Notes: generated by a model not told the origin, from the sequence alone. Shown: positions 17,083 through 27,710, numbered from the stretch's first letter. The stretch is DNA of 61,209 nucleotides from Cyanomargarita calcarea GSE-NOS-MK-12-04C (GCA_019359595.1 JAHHGZ010000045.1:1-61209); one strand, 5' to 3'. Program-made: numbers and translations.

Positions 17083-19539
17083 TCAAAGTAATAATTCTCT
17101 GACCTTAACTACAGAATCTTGTTGCAATGCTGTTGTCGCGATCGCTTGAGCTTGGGCAAGTGTAAATCGCGCGATCGCCTGCTTAAATGCCAAAATAGCC
17201 TGGGGATTCAAACTAACCTCATCTAGCCCTAAACCCAGTAAAATTGGTGCAGCTAAGGGGTCAGAAGCGACTTCCCCACACAAACTCACCCAAATCCCAG
17301 CAGTATGAGCAGCTTGGACAGTTGTTTGTATCATCCGCAACACTGCCGGATGTAAGGCATCAGCTAAATTTGCGACTCGTGGATTTGTGCGATCGCAAGC
17401 CATGACATATTGACTCAGGTCATTGGTACCGATACTGAAAAAGTCCACTTCTGCGGCTAGCTTATCTGCAAGAACCACTGCTGATGGCACTTCTATCATC
17501 ATTCCTACTTCCATCTCTTCATCAAAAGGAATACCAGTATTTTGCAACTCAGCTTGTACTTGTGCCAAAATTGCCTTAGCTGCTTGTATTTCCTCGACAG
17601 TTGCAATCATCGGAAACATGACCTTTATATTGCGTTGCACGCTGGCTCGTAAAATTGCCCGTAACTGAGTTTTGAAGATATCCTGACGATCCAGACAAAA
17701 ACGAATTCCCCGCAAGCCTAAAAAAGGATTGGTTTCCGATGGTAAATTTAGATAAGGAAGTGACTTGTCACCCCCAATATCCAGAGTGCGAATAATCAAC
17801 GGACGTTTATCCAGAATTTGAGCGATCGCTTGATAAACCTGATATTGTTCCTCTTCCGAAGGAGCGGTTGTCTTTTGTAAATACAAAAACTCTGTGCGGA
17901 GCAATCCCACACCCTCTGCACCCAAATTTACAGCGACTTGGGCATCGGCAATACCACCAATATTGGCAACGACGGTAATTTGTTGAGAATCACGGGTAAT
18001 TGCAGGTTGGTTTGCGGTGAAGAGTGCTTGTTGTTGCATGGTTTGCCGAGCATCCCGCTTTACCTCAAGTGCCGCCAAAATATCAGTTTCTGGCTCTAAC
18101 CATACCTCACCACTCTCACCATCTAGAGCCATGAGAGTACCATCTGCCAAGTGCAACACCTCTTCACTAACTCCCAGAACCGCCGGAATACCCAAACTTC
18201 GGGCGATAATTGCGCTGTGTGAAGTAGCACTGCCATAAGTAGTGCAAATACCTAACACCTTGCTTCGGTCTAACTGAACAGTATCAGAAGGACTTAAGTC
18301 AGTAGTTACCAAAATCCCCGGCCGAGAAAAATTCAATTTATTGGTTTCATGACCAAGTAGCAATCGCAACACCCGCTGACCGACATCTACAACATCAGCC
18401 GCTCGTGCTTGGAGGTAAGAATCGTCAAGAGTCCGGTACTGATTCGCTAATTCCTCAACCACCGAACTCCAAGCAACTTCGACATTGAGGTGCTGTTGCA
18501 AGATTCGCTGGTGAACGGCTTCCAGTAAGGTGGGGTCTTCTAAAAATAGCAAATGGGCATCAAAAATCGCAGCTTCCGAGTCACCAATTTGAGTTGAAGC
18601 TTGGGAAAGTAAAAGCTGAATTTCTTGCCGAGCAGCTTGAATCGCATTTTCTAAAAGTTGCAATTCTGTGTCCACATCATTTACGTCGCTTCGCAGAACT
18701 TCATGAGGAGCGGGACGGTAGAGAAAAACGGGAGCGATCGCTACACCTCCAGAAGCTGGAATACCCTGTAGGGAGGAGTGGGAGATAGAACCAGATGTAT
18801 GTTCGCCAAAATTGTTTTCGACTAATGCTTGGAATGCAGCTATTGCTTGGGAAGCATCAGTTCCAGTGGCAGTAATCATCAGTTCGTGCCCTTGGCTCAC
18901 ACCTAATGTGAGTACCTTATTGATACTGTCAGCACGAACAGCCTCCGTATTACGAGTTAAATTGCGCACTTTGATTTGGGATTGAAAGCGGGCGGCACAG
19001 GCGACAAATTGCGCTGCCGGACGGGCGTGTAAGCCTAAGTGATTGCGAATATTTAGCCGAATTTCTTGTATATTTTCTCCGCTGTTAGTTCTTGATTCTT
19101 CATTACTAACAACTAACCACTGACTGCTCACAATACCCAATTGACTCGCTTTAGCAGCTAATGCTCCCCGTGCTTCGGCGATGACTTGCTCAATATTACT
19201 ACCACAAGCGGCAGCGACTACAGCGGCGATCGCTCCTTCTACCAACGGTGCTTCCAACAAATGCACCTTCTCTCGTTGTTCTGGATCGAGAAACTCAACA
19301 GCCATTTCGGCACTCATCACAGCACTGCCCAAATCCATTAACACCAGAACCCCATCATCACTGTAAACATTGGCGATCGCCTGATGAACCTGAATCGGAT
19401 CTGTACCTAACGGGTTTTCTGGATCGTCAATTCCAGCGGCAACAGCGAGGGAGATTCTACCCTGAACCATCTGCATTGCCAGTTCCTGTATGCCAAGAGC
19501 AAGCTGTTTGCTATGAGAAACGATAACAATTCCAACCAC
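17083..19539 (-). CDS. dhaM: fused DhaM - HPr - enzyme I phosphotransferase
   Basis: This protein carries phosphate from PEP to the ADP bound in DhaL, so that dihydroxyacetone can be phosphorylated. The 818 residues hold an EIIA-Man-like DhaM domain (1-135, His9 in VIVSHS), an HPr domain (about 158-245, His171 in NHLGLHARPAAQF) and a complete enzyme I (about 255-818). In enzyme I the active His441 lies in GSATSHSAIIARSLGIP. PEP-binding motifs FFSIGTNDLSQYVMACDRTN and SLCGEVASDP follow. All phospho-relay steps are thus in one polypeptide. The linker between DhaM and HPr (about 136-150) is encoded by a dispersed DNA repeat. It is the third gene of dhaK-dhaL-dhaM, 186 nt after dhaL. Confidence 0.93.
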   Translation of the reverse strand: MVGIVIVSHSKQLALGIQELAMQMVQGRISLAVAAGIDDPENPLGTDPIQVHQAIANVYSDDGVLVLMDLGSAVMSAEMAVEFLDPEQREKVHLLEAPLVEGAIAAVVAAACGSNIEQVIAEARGALAAKASQLGIVSSQWLVVSNEESRTNSGENIQEIRLNIRNHLGLHARPAAQFVACAARFQSQIKVRNLTRNTEAVRADSINKVLTLGVSQGHELMITATGTDASQAIAAFQALVENNFGEHTSGSISHSSLQGIPASGGVAIAPVFLYRPAPHEVLRSDVNDVDTELQLLENAIQAARQEIQLLLSQASTQIGDSEAAIFDAHLLFLEDPTLLEAVHQRILQQHLNVEVAWSSVVEELANQYRTLDDSYLQARAADVVDVGQRVLRLLLGHETNKLNFSRPGILVTTDLSPSDTVQLDRSKVLGICTTYGSATSHSAIIARSLGIPAVLGVSEEVLHLADGTLMALDGESGEVWLEPETDILAALEVKRDARQTMQQQALFTANQPAITRDSQQITVVANIGGIADAQVAVNLGAEGVGLLRTEFLYLQKTTAPSEEEQYQVYQAIAQILDKRPLIIRTLDIGGDKSLPYLNLPSETNPFLGLRGIRFCLDRQDIFKTQLRAILRASVQRNIKVMFPMIATVEEIQAAKAILAQVQAELQNTGIPFDEEMEVGMMIEVPSAVVLADKLAAEVDFFSIGTNDLSQYVMACDRTNPRVANLADALHPAVLRMIQTTVQAAHTAGIWVSLCGEVASDPLAAPILLGLGLDEVSLNPQAILAFKQAIARFTLAQAQAIATTALQQDSVVKVRELLL

Positions 19540-19592
19540 TACAACTCCTGCTACCTGATAGAGAGGCTTTTGCGAATACAGTTACTTGAATG

Positions 19593-19627
19593 AAGGAAGA
19601 AGGAAGAAGGAAGAAGGAAGAAGGAGG
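19593..19627. repeat. GAAGGAA tandem repeat
   Basis: About five head-to-tail copies of GAAGGAA or its variants sit between dhaL and dhaM, with a short tail (GGAGG). Copy-number change here could alter the leader of dhaM. Confidence 0.7.
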
Positions 19628-19725
19628 TTTATATATGGGGATTCAGACCCCAATTCAAAACGAACCACCTGATGATGTCGGAGTATTAAAAAGAACATCG
19701 AGGATAAATTAATATTCGTTCGGTT

Positions 19726-20355
19726 CTAATCCTTATTTAAAATTAAAAACAAACTATTCAACATTAAATAACATGAAGTTGCCCCTGGGTCTTGATGTCC
19801 CATACTCCTTTCTCCCAGATAGCTAGCCCGCCCTTTCTTTGCTAACATCGGTATTGTATCTTTCATCCCCTGCTCTCCAGCCTTTACAGTCTTTTCCATC
19901 GCTTCAGGCATATCTTTCCCTTCACCCACAGCCTGCCGAAAAGCCTCTACAGCAGGAGATAGCGCATCAATCATCGTTTTGTCACCCAGATGTGCTTTCC
20001 CGCGACTCAGTACCCCATCTAAACCCGCTTGCAGCATTTCCAACATATCCTCTGTAGTCAATTCCTGCTTGCCTGCAACAGACGCACTTGCTCGCAGAAA
20101 CAAGGTGCCATATAGTGGACCACTAGCACCACCAATGCTGGAAATTAAAGTCATGCTGACAGTTTTCAAAATGCTGCCGATGTCTTTATCTGCAACACTT
20201 GGCAATTGAGTTATCACCTTTTTAAAGCCACGATCCATATTAATGCCGTGGTCAGCATCGCCGATCGCCGCATCTAATCCTGTTAAATATTGTTTATTTT
20301 CTTCCACTACGGTTGCAAATGCCCGTAACCATTGCAAAATTTGTTCTTTTGTCAT
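19726..20355 (-). CDS. dhaL: dihydroxyacetone kinase, ADP-binding subunit DhaL
   Basis: This subunit binds ADP as a cofactor that is rephosphorylated by DhaM, and gives the phosphate to dihydroxyacetone held by DhaK. The 209-residue all-helical protein shows the magnesium/ADP-binding LDAAIGDADHGINMDRGF (24-41), with three conserved acids, and SSIGGASGPLYGTLF, GDKTMIDAL, and the C-terminal LGERSMGHQDPGATS. It lies 9 nt downstream of dhaK, so it is co-transcribed. Confidence 0.94.
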   Translation of the reverse strand: MTKEQILQWLRAFATVVEENKQYLTGLDAAIGDADHGINMDRGFKKVITQLPSVADKDIGSILKTVSMTLISSIGGASGPLYGTLFLRASASVAGKQELTTEDMLEMLQAGLDGVLSRGKAHLGDKTMIDALSPAVEAFRQAVGEGKDMPEAMEKTVKAGEQGMKDTIPMLAKKGRASYLGERSMGHQDPGATSCYLMLNSLFLILNKD

Positions 20356-20364
20356 GTGAACTAA

Positions 20365-21435
20365 TTAATTCCATCGCAAGCTGGGTGTGAAAACAGGTGC
20401 ATCCCATAGCTTAATCATCTCATCATCTAACTTGAGCAGAGTGATGGAGCAACCTTGCATATCTAAGGAAGTAATGTAAGGCCCAATTAAATTTCTGATA
20501 ATTTCCAATCCCTGTTTTTGACAGATTTCTGCGAGTTTGCGGTAGATAATATACAGCTCTGAAATAGGTGTACCACCCATACCGTTGACGAAAGCTAACA
20601 GTTTATCTCCCTTCCGAAAAACTGCATTCATCAACTCCACATCCACCCATTCCCCCTTATCTTCATCCCACTCGCGGAGTGTACGGCTATAACTGGAATC
20701 TTCAATAATCGATAAGGCTAATCTTTCAGCTATCTCATCCGCTGATTTTACACCTATACGCTCCCTTCCTGGTTCGCCATGAATGCCAATACCCATTTCA
20801 ACTTCGCTTTCACCAAGCTGAAATGTCGGCGTGCCTTTTGCTGGTACAGTACAGGAAGTCAACGCAATCCCCATACTGCGTCCATTCAAATTCACCCGTC
20901 GGCACAAATCAGCGACCTGTTGCAAATCATAGCCCTGCTGTGCCGCCGCACCACAAATTTTTTCTGCTAGTACTGTTGTTCCTACACCCCGTCGTCCTTG
21001 GGTATACAAGCTATCTTTGACTGCGACATCATCATCTATTAAAATATTTAGAACGCGGATGCCCTCACCACGGGCTAATTCCGTCGCCATTTCAAAGTTC
21101 ATGACATCGCCACTATAATTCTTGACAATATAAAGGATACCAGCACTGCCATCTACCATCTTCGTTGCTGCTAGCATTTGGTCTGGAGTCGGTGATGTGA
21201 AAACCTCTCCAGGACAAGCGGCATCAAGCATTCCCACCCCCACAAAGCCAGCGTGCATTGGTTCGTGACCGCTACCACCACCAGAAATAATTGCTACTTT
21301 ACCTTGTATTGGTGCATCAGCACGATATACAAAAGTTGGCTCATAATTTACTTTAATTAAATTAGAATGAGCCGCTGCCATACCTTCTAAACTTTCGCGA
21401 ACAAAGTCTTCTGGTTTGTTAATTAATTTTTTCAC
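20365..21435 (-). CDS. dhaK: dihydroxyacetone kinase, substrate-binding subunit DhaK
   Basis: DhaK binds dihydroxyacetone covalently as a hemiaminal on a histidine. At 356 residues it has the usual length. Family motifs are [12 protein letters not shown], the glycine-rich [35 protein letters not shown] and [12 protein letters not shown]. The histidine in [13 protein letters not shown] (about 217-229) is the substrate-binding one by family knowledge. It is the first gene of the dhaK-dhaL-dhaM operon. No dhaR-like activator or glycerol dehydrogenase gene is next to it. Confidence 0.95.
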   Translation of the reverse strand: MKKLINKPEDFVRESLEGMAAAHSNLIKVNYEPTFVYRADAPIQGKVAIISGGGSGHEPMHAGFVGVGMLDAACPGEVFTSPTPDQMLAATKMVDGSAGILYIVKNYSGDVMNFEMATELARGEGIRVLNILIDDDVAVKDSLYTQGRRGVGTTVLAEKICGAAAQQGYDLQQVADLCRRVNLNGRSMGIALTSCTVPAKGTPTFQLGESEVEMGIGIHGEPGRERIGVKSADEIAERLALSIIEDSSYSRTLREWDEDKGEWVDVELMNAVFRKGDKLLAFVNGMGGTPISELYIIYRKLAEICQKQGLEIIRNLIGPYITSLDMQGCSITLLKLDDEMIKLWDAPVFTPSLRWN

Positions 21436-21613
21436 GTTTTGCTAAAAGGTTAACAATAGCTTGAATGTAGCTCAAGGCGATCGCGCCAAGGAAGTAGGTC
21501 GTAATAAATTATCATTAGTTTGTAGTTGCGCTTTAGCGCTCTCTTATTCGCTGTTAGCGGAGTGTTCCTATCGCTAATGTAATTTTATACACATTTAATA
21601 GATTGTAGCGCTA

Positions 21614-22285
21614 ATGATTTTTCGTCTTTCCCCCTTAAATATTGATATTTTATTATGGATAGTTGATAATTTGATAAGCCTAGTATTTTATAGTAATAAA
21701 ATAGATACTGAATTAGGCTTACCTGATAAGCTAAAAGAAATTAGTTTTGAAAAATATCAAGAAGTGAGAGGACGTGTATTAGCTTTCAAAACAAGTGTTC
21801 TTTTTGATGAAAATACAGAACTAATATTAACAGCAAGCGATATTAATGCACTTCACCTTGAAGTTTATCTTGAATATTTAAAAGAACCTATTATAAATAA
21901 AACAGGTAGCAGACTAACGTGTTTTGATATTCAAGATGATGAAGTTATTATGGAAGAAATTTTCCCCTTGTTTGTTTTCAAATTTAAAAAGCATCTTTAT
22001 ATCCAAAAAGGGATTAAATTTACTTTGCAAGATGGGAAAGTTTATGAGTCTTACAGATTAATAAGTAATTTTAATAAAGTGGTTTATAGCTTTAATTACA
22101 AACCTGTAGAAAGCTATCTTTCTTCAAATATTATTGATTTTATTCTTGGCTATAAAAGCGAAGATATATTTACTACCAAATTATTGGAATCAAAAAGAAT
22201 AAAAAATAGTAAAGAAGCAGATGCAACTGTAAGAAAATTAAAGTCGATTAGAGTAAGGGATAACAAATTAATATTAGAATCCTAA
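21614..22285 (+). CDS. hypothetical protein, 223 aa
   Basis: I do not recognise this protein. It is rich in Lys, Ile, Asn and Glu, with a hydrophobic first 30 residues (RLSPLNIDILLWIVDNLISL) and a probable mixed alpha/beta soluble body. The gene is much more AT-rich than its neighbours and lies alone between the dha operon and def, which suggests horizontal acquisition. The coding frame is clean over 670 nt. Confidence 0.6.
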   Translation: MIFRLSPLNIDILLWIVDNLISLVFYSNKIDTELGLPDKLKEISFEKYQEVRGRVLAFKTSVLFDENTELILTASDINALHLEVYLEYLKEPIINKTGSRLTCFDIQDDEVIMEEIFPLFVFKFKKHLYIQKGIKFTLQDGKVYESYRLISNFNKVVYSFNYKPVESYLSSNIIDFILGYKSEDIFTTKLLESKRIKNSKEADATVRKLKSIRVRDNKLILES

Positions 22286-22407
22286 TTAGATAGCATTAGC
22301 CACGAAGTCGCACGATGTGAGTAGAGCTATTTTTTGACTAGAGTAATCCAACAAATAAATGATCCCTACGGAATTTATTTTGGAATATTTTGTGAATTGG
22401 AATAGTT

Positions 22408-22944
22408 TTATGCGTTTTTCTTAGAAATTTGTTGCTGGTATTCCTGCTCGGTAATCAGGTCTAAGGTACTCTCCACCCGATCTAAAAAAACCATCCCATC
22501 AAGATGGTCATATTCGTGTTGAAATATCCGAGCGACAAAATCAGTTAACTGTTGCTTCTGTAACTTGCCATGACTGTCACGATACTGAATTTCAATAGAT
22601 TCATACCTGGGAACTAAACCCCGAATTCCAGGGACGCTCAAACAACCTTCCCAGCCTTTCACAACTTCCGATGAATGGGCAATAATTCTTGGATTAATCA
22701 TCGCAGTCGGTTCCATTTCTGGAGCATTCGGATAACGAGCATTTGGATGGGAAGCCACAATAAATAAACGATAAGATTCTGCTACTTGTGGTGCCGCAAT
22801 TCCCACACCATTCGATTTGCTAACAGTTGCGACTAGATCGTCAATTAACTTCTGGATATTTTCATCCTCTATATTATCAATCAACTTAGCTTTTTGGCGC
22901 AGTATCGGATTACCTAATTGAATAATCGGAAGTAATTCAGTCAT
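22408..22944 (-). CDS. def: peptide deformylase
   Basis: Removes the formyl group from the N-terminal methionine of nascent proteins. The 178 residues carry the three defining motifs in order: GVGIAAPQV (motif 1), EGCLSVPG with the metal-binding Cys (motif 2) and QHEYDHLDG with two metal-binding His and the catalytic Glu (motif 3). A short acidic helix follows. It is monocistronic as far as I can see. Confidence 0.96.
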   Translation of the reverse strand: MTELLPIIQLGNPILRQKAKLIDNIEDENIQKLIDDLVATVSKSNGVGIAAPQVAESYRLFIVASHPNARYPNAPEMEPTAMINPRIIAHSSEVVKGWEGCLSVPGIRGLVPRYESIEIQYRDSHGKLQKQQLTDFVARIFQHEYDHLDGMVFLDRVESTLDLITEQEYQQQISKKNA

Positions 22945-23374
22945 TGTTAAAACCTCTTTATTAAATAGCTGGACACTGTTACCCTGGTTATTCCACCCAA
23001 TGAAAACGGAAGATGTAATCCCTAACTTTTCAGATTTTCTAACCTATATGGTATCTAGCCTATCTAAAAAGTGATGTAGTACTAACATAATCTAATATCC
23101 TTAGTACACAATTTCATAAGTTCGTAGCGAAATTTTCAACAAAGACTCCGCGTGACTCTGCGCTTACCTTCGCGGTCCTCTGCGTTTGAAATTTCCGGTT
23201 ACTTCACTTTAAATCGCCACTTCTTGGTACAATTATTAAGAAGAATACTCATTCCCCTACTGCTACGGGATGCCGGGATGGCTTCACGAATATGTAGGCG
23301 CTGTACGCTGGCTTTGTTATTACCATTACGCAAGAATAAGGTTTTCGACCATATCTTGCGTAAGTCCTAAATTC
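22945..23374. other. repeat-filled intergenic region
   Basis: No gene here is credible, although a 72-codon frame exists at 23152-23370. The region holds a copy of the 'CTCTGCG...CCTTCGCGG' dispersed repeat (about 23150-23190). An inverted repeat, TTACGCAAG (23326-23334) with CTTGCGTAA (23355-23363), sits just beyond the HtrA stop codon and may end that transcript. Confidence 0.5.
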
Positions 23375-24649
23375 TTAACTTTCCCTTCTAACTGGCAAAG
23401 GTGCGGGTTTAACTGCTAATTGTGCAGCTTGACCATTCCGCAAGACTTGAACTTGTAAAGGATTTCCTATTTTACTTTTTTCTACCAGTTTTTGCACATC
23501 ATCGATTGTGCTTACAGGTTGATTATCAATCCTTTGAATGACATCACCTTGCTTTAACCCAGCGGCAGAGGCAGGGGAATTTTTCACAACATCAACTAAT
23601 AAAACTCCTTTATCTACTGCTAAATTAATGCCAATTTTAGTATTAATTCTTTCCTTAATTTCTGGCGTTAGCGTCACCATCTGAATACCTAAATAAGGAT
23701 GATCCACTTTACCTGTAGCAATTAATTCTTGAGCTATGCGCTGTGCTGTATTAATAGGTATAGCAAATCCTAAGCCTTGAGCGCCTCGGATAATTGCTGT
23801 GTTCATTCCAATTACTTCTCCACGAGCATTTAGCAAAGGTCCCCCAGAGTTCCCAGGATTAATTGCTGCATCGGTTTGAATGTAATCAACCCGCTTGTCG
23901 CTAGCACCGATGTCGCTACTCGAACGACCTGTGGCACTGAGAATTCCAGATGTAACTGTATTATTTAAACCTAAGGGATTGCCGATCGCGATTACGGCTT
24001 CTCCTGGCTGTAGTGCATCCGAATTACCCAGAGCAAGGGTTGGCAGGTTATTAGCTTCAATTTGAATTACGGCAACATCGGTAACTGGATCTTCACCCTG
24101 CACTCTTCCCTTAAAAGTCCGACCGTCTTTGAGGGTGACTGTAACGCGATCGGCACCATCGACCACATGGGAATTAGTCAAAATCTGACCGTTAGCATTA
24201 ATGATAAACCCAGAACCGCTACCCCGCTCTATCCGTTGTCTTGGTTCTGACTGTCCTCCCTCTCCAAAAAAACGTCGGTAAAATGGGTCTTCAGACTCTC
24301 CTGAAGCTTGGTTCGTAATAGTTCTGGCAGAATCAATGCGAACTACAGCCGGTCCGACTTTCTGCACTACAGCAACTACAAAGTTTGGATCTCCTCCCGA
24401 TGCGGCAATGATTTGGGGAGGAGCGACAACGGGATTGTTGTCTGTAGGATTTTCAACTTGTGACTGAGCGTTGGTTTTCCTTGCGTCCAGGATATTGGCA
24501 GGTGTTGAGCAACCTCCAAGAGACACCACTGTTACCCCACTCATTAATATAAACAGAATACTGCTTGCTGACCAGCACCTGGTATAAATATTTTTTAGCT
24601 CCAAGTTATGGGGTCTTGCGTTCATGTGTCTTTTTAACTCCTTTGTCAA
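23375..24649 (-). CDS. HtrA/Deg-family serine protease
   Basis: A 424-residue envelope protease that degrades or refolds damaged proteins. An N-terminal membrane segment (about 28-46) ends in LGGC, so a lipoprotein anchor at Cys47 is possible. The trypsin-like domain shows the catalytic triad His161 (TNSHVVDG), Asp191 (TDVAVIQ) and Ser268 (NPGNSGGP). One PDZ domain follows (about 320-415, [20 protein letters not shown]). Deg-family genes often lie close to dnaA/oriC; here dnaA is divergent, 138 nt away. It resembles cyanobacterial HhoA/HhoB/HtrA; I cannot tell which. Confidence 0.92.
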   Translation of the reverse strand: MTKELKRHMNARPHNLELKNIYTRCWSASSILFILMSGVTVVSLGGCSTPANILDARKTNAQSQVENPTDNNPVVAPPQIIAASGGDPNFVVAVVQKVGPAVVRIDSARTITNQASGESEDPFYRRFFGEGGQSEPRQRIERGSGSGFIINANGQILTNSHVVDGADRVTVTLKDGRTFKGRVQGEDPVTDVAVIQIEANNLPTLALGNSDALQPGEAVIAIGNPLGLNNTVTSGILSATGRSSSDIGASDKRVDYIQTDAAINPGNSGGPLLNARGEVIGMNTAIIRGAQGLGFAIPINTAQRIAQELIATGKVDHPYLGIQMVTLTPEIKERINTKIGINLAVDKGVLLVDVVKNSPASAAGLKQGDVIQRIDNQPVSTIDDVQKLVEKSKIGNPLQVQVLRNGQAAQLAVKPAPLPVRRES

Positions 24650-24787
24650 TCAGTGGGTAGTAAGCTTGCGATGAAGCTCCGGTATCCTGTGAATAATTAC
24701 AACTTAAAAGCTTGTTCTAGGTCTAGAGCATTGGAATGCTAAATTGGTGGTTCCTCATATCCTCTATTGTGACGATTAGCAGCTATT

Positions 24788-26170
24788 GTGGTAAAAGTAA
24801 TGGAAATTCCGATAGAAAGTCTGTGGATTCAAGTATTGGAGCGCTTACAGGTAGAATTATCCCGTCCTACCTTTGAAACTTGGATTAAAACTGCAAGTGC
24901 GGAAAGCTTGGAAAATAACTGTTTGGTGATTCGGACCCCCAACCCCTTTGCACGTAATTGGTTACAAAAGTATTACATAAAAACTATTGCTCATGTAGTT
25001 CAAGATATTCTCGGTCATCCAGTCGAAATATATATGACTGTTGCTGGGGGTGAGGAAGTTTCATCCCCAGAAAGAGAAGTTTCTTGGGATAAAGCCTCAC
25101 ATAATACTATTCCTGAAACTATTGCCAAACAAGCAAAAACTACAGACTTGAACCTGAAATATGTATTTTCCCGATTTGTGGTTGGTACCAACAATCGGAT
25201 GGCTCACGCTGCGTCTTTAGCAGTTGCTGAATCTCCAGGACGAGAATTTAATCCCTTATTTTTATATGGTGGTGTCGGCTTGGGCAAAACTCACCTCATG
25301 CAAGCAATTGCTCATTATCGCTGGGAAATTTGTCCGGAGTCCAAAATCTTTTATGTTTCTACAGAACAATTTACCAATGAGTTGATTACAGCCATCCGCA
25401 AAGATAGCAGGCAAAGTTTCCGCGAACATTACCGAGCTGCTGATGTCCTGTTAGTCGATGACATCCAGTTTCTTGAGGGTAAAGAATCTACTCAAGAAGA
25501 ATTTTTTCATACTTTTAATACTTTATATGAAGCCGGCAAACAAGTGGTGATAGCTTCCGATCGCCCTCCCAACCAGATACCTCGACTGCAAGAACGCCTC
25601 TGCTCGCGGTTTTCTATGGGGTTGATTGCCGATATCCAAGCGCCGGATTTAGAAACAAGGATGGCAATTTTACAAAAAAAAGCTGAATATGAGAATATTC
25701 GCTTGCCCAGAGATGTAATTGAGTATATTGCTTCTAGCTATACAAATAATATTCGGGAATTAGAAGGAGCCTTAATTCGGGTACTGGCATATATTTCCAT
25801 TTGGGGTTTGCCGATGACACTAGAAAGCATCGCACCTGTTTTAGAACCTCGCACTGAAAAAGTCGAAGCGACTCCACAAGCAATTTTAACTGTCATTACT
25901 GAAGGTTTTGATATCTCAGTTGATGACCTCAAAAGTAGCTCGCGGCGACGGGAAATTAGCTGGGCCCGACAAATTGGAATGTATCTAATGCGGCAACATA
26001 CCGATCTGAGTTTGCCGAGAATCGGAGAAGAATTTGGTGGTAAAGACCATACAACGGTAATGTACAGTTGCGAGAAAATTACCCAGATGCTGGAAACCGA
26101 TCGAGACTTGGTACAAACTCTGCGACAATTAAGCGATCGCATCAATATGAACAGCCGTACCCGAAAATGA
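24788..26170 (+). CDS. dnaA: chromosomal replication initiator DnaA
   Basis: DnaA binds DnaA boxes at oriC and opens the duplex. The 460 residues have domain I ([10 protein letters not shown]...PTFETWI), a short variable domain II, and the AAA+ domain with Walker [11 protein letters not shown] (161-170) and Walker [12 protein letters not shown]. The C-terminal domain IV has the box-binding signature [15 protein letters not shown]. The frame opens with GTG at 24788; an internal ATG at 24800 (MEIPIESL) is an equally plausible start. It is followed by the DnaA-box cluster and dnaN. Confidence 0.96.
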   Translation: MVKVMEIPIESLWIQVLERLQVELSRPTFETWIKTASAESLENNCLVIRTPNPFARNWLQKYYIKTIAHVVQDILGHPVEIYMTVAGGEEVSSPEREVSWDKASHNTIPETIAKQAKTTDLNLKYVFSRFVVGTNNRMAHAASLAVAESPGREFNPLFLYGGVGLGKTHLMQAIAHYRWEICPESKIFYVSTEQFTNELITAIRKDSRQSFREHYRAADVLLVDDIQFLEGKESTQEEFFHTFNTLYEAGKQVVIASDRPPNQIPRLQERLCSRFSMGLIADIQAPDLETRMAILQKKAEYENIRLPRDVIEYIASSYTNNIRELEGALIRVLAYISIWGLPMTLESIAPVLEPRTEKVEATPQAILTVITEGFDISVDDLKSSSRRREISWARQIGMYLMRQHTDLSLPRIGEEFGGKDHTTVMYSCEKITQMLETDRDLVQTLRQLSDRINMNSRTRK

Positions 26171-26552
26171 TTTAATATTTTCATTACCCGTTTTCCACAG
26201 CCTCCATCACTCAGATGAATGCCCAAACACTTAATCAAATATTAAGCAAAACATAAAGAAGTCTTTAAAATAAAAATAGTTTGTGGAAAACTCGCGAGCA
26301 AACTGTGGAAAACGTTATATTTGTCGGGGAAAAATTATTTAAGTATAATTACCCTGTGGAAAAAAACCGCGCTTTTCCACAAGTTTTCCACAAGAAGAAA
26401 TTTGGAAAGGAAAAAAGTTAGAAGTTTTTCCACAATTTCCACAAGCAGCACAAAGCTAATAAAAATTATAAAATTTCCCCTCCTCTCAACTCCCAACTCC
26501 TAACTCCCACTAAAAGTGGTAACATAAACCTTCACAGGCTGAATTTTGACCA
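26171..26552. other. putative chromosomal origin of replication (oriC) with DnaA boxes
   Basis: The dnaA-dnaN gap holds seven exact TTTTCCACA nonamers. Four are on the plus strand, at 26191, 26373, 26384 and 26426; three are on the minus strand, at 26282-26290, 26304-26312 and 26355-26363. A one-mismatch copy lies at 26435-26443. The spacing is tightest at 26355-26443. AT-rich stretches between the boxes could serve as the unwinding element. A 'CTCAACTCCCAACTCCTAAC' dispersed repeat lies at about 26480-26510, just before dnaN. Confidence 0.88.
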
Positions 26553-27710
26553 ATGAAATTAGTTTGCAACCAAAGCGACCTTAGTACTAACCTTTCACTC
26601 ACGAGCCGCGCTGTACCTTCACGCCCGACTCATCCAGTACTTGCCAACGTGCTACTGCAAGCAGATGCTGAAACTAACCAGGTGAGCCTAACAGCCTTCG
26701 ATCTCAGCTTGGGTATCCGTACGAGTTTTAGCGCGGAAGTAACGGTCGGTGGAGCGATCGCGCTTCCTGCGAAGTTACTTAATGACATCACATCTCGACT
26801 GAGCGAGGGCGAAATTACTCTCGAAGACGAACCAGTCAACCCAGCATCTGGTGAAGGCTTAATCGTCACACTCACCCCAGCAAGTGGACGTTATCAAGTC
26901 AGAGCAATGGGAGCTGAAGAATTTCCCGAATTGCCAGTGATTGAGAATGCTCAAGCTTTGCATCTTCCTGTCGCTGGATTAATTGAAGGTTTGCGGGGTA
27001 CTTTGTTTGCTACCAGTGCTGATGAAACCAAGCAAGTTTTGACTGGAGTCCATTTAAAATTTTTACAGGATGGGTTAGAATTTGCCGCTACTGATGGGCA
27101 CCGTCTAGCAGTGGTAGAAACTATTAACGAAAATCCAAAAGACAATTTTGAGACTGAGTTAGAAGTAACAGTACCCAACAAAGCTCTAAGGGAATTAGAG
27201 CGGATATTGGCACACAACTTATCATCCGAAGAACCTGTAGCATTATATGTGGATCAAGGTCAAGTTATCTTTGAATGGCAAAATCAAAGATTGACCAGCC
27301 GCACATTAGATGGACAATATCCAGCTTACCGTCAACTGATTCCCCGACAATTTGAGCGAGAAGTTACTTTAGATAGACGGCAATTTTTAAATTCTTTAGA
27401 GCGAATTGCCGTCTTTTCCGACCAAAAGAATAATATTGTCAAAATCAATATCGATAGTGGGATGGGAGAAATCACCTTATCTGTAGAAGCTCAAGATGTT
27501 GGCAGTGGGAAAGAGTCAATGGAAGCACAGATATCTGGAGAAGATATAGTTATAGCCTTTAACGTGAAATATTTGCTCGAAGGCTTAAAAGCATTGCCCG
27601 GAAGCGAAATTGTGATGCAGCTAAACCAAGCTTTAACCCCAGTAATTTTTACACCCCTGTCTGGTGTAAAAATGACCTATTTAGCGATGCCAGTACAATT
27701 GAGAAGTTAG
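26553..27710 (+). CDS. dnaN: DNA polymerase III sliding clamp (beta)
   Basis: The 385-residue processivity clamp has three clamp domains in order: MKLVCNQSDLSTNLSLTSRA at the start, LPVIENAQALHLPVAGLIEG and LTGVHLKFLQDGLEFAATDGHR in the middle, and the C-terminal ending FTPLSGVKMTYLAMPVQ. The ending is the usual hydrophobic-pocket strand. It lies directly downstream of the DnaA-box cluster and is convergent with the DUF928 gene. Confidence 0.96.
   Translation: MKLVCNQSDLSTNLSLTSRAVPSRPTHPVLANVLLQADAETNQVSLTAFDLSLGIRTSFSAEVTVGGAIALPAKLLNDITSRLSEGEITLEDEPVNPASGEGLIVTLTPASGRYQVRAMGAEEFPELPVIENAQALHLPVAGLIEGLRGTLFATSADETKQVLTGVHLKFLQDGLEFAATDGHRLAVVETINENPKDNFETELEVTVPNKALRELERILAHNLSSEEPVALYVDQGQVIFEWQNQRLTSRTLDGQYPAYRQLIPRQFEREVTLDRRQFLNSLERIAVFSDQKNNIVKINIDSGMGEITLSVEAQDVGSGKESMEAQISGEDIVIAFNVKYLLEGLKALPGSEIVMQLNQALTPVIFTPLSGVKMTYLAMPVQLRS

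Noticed and set aside
25738-26238. 166-codon antisense frame over dnaA
   Set aside because: It mirrors the conserved dnaA coding sequence.
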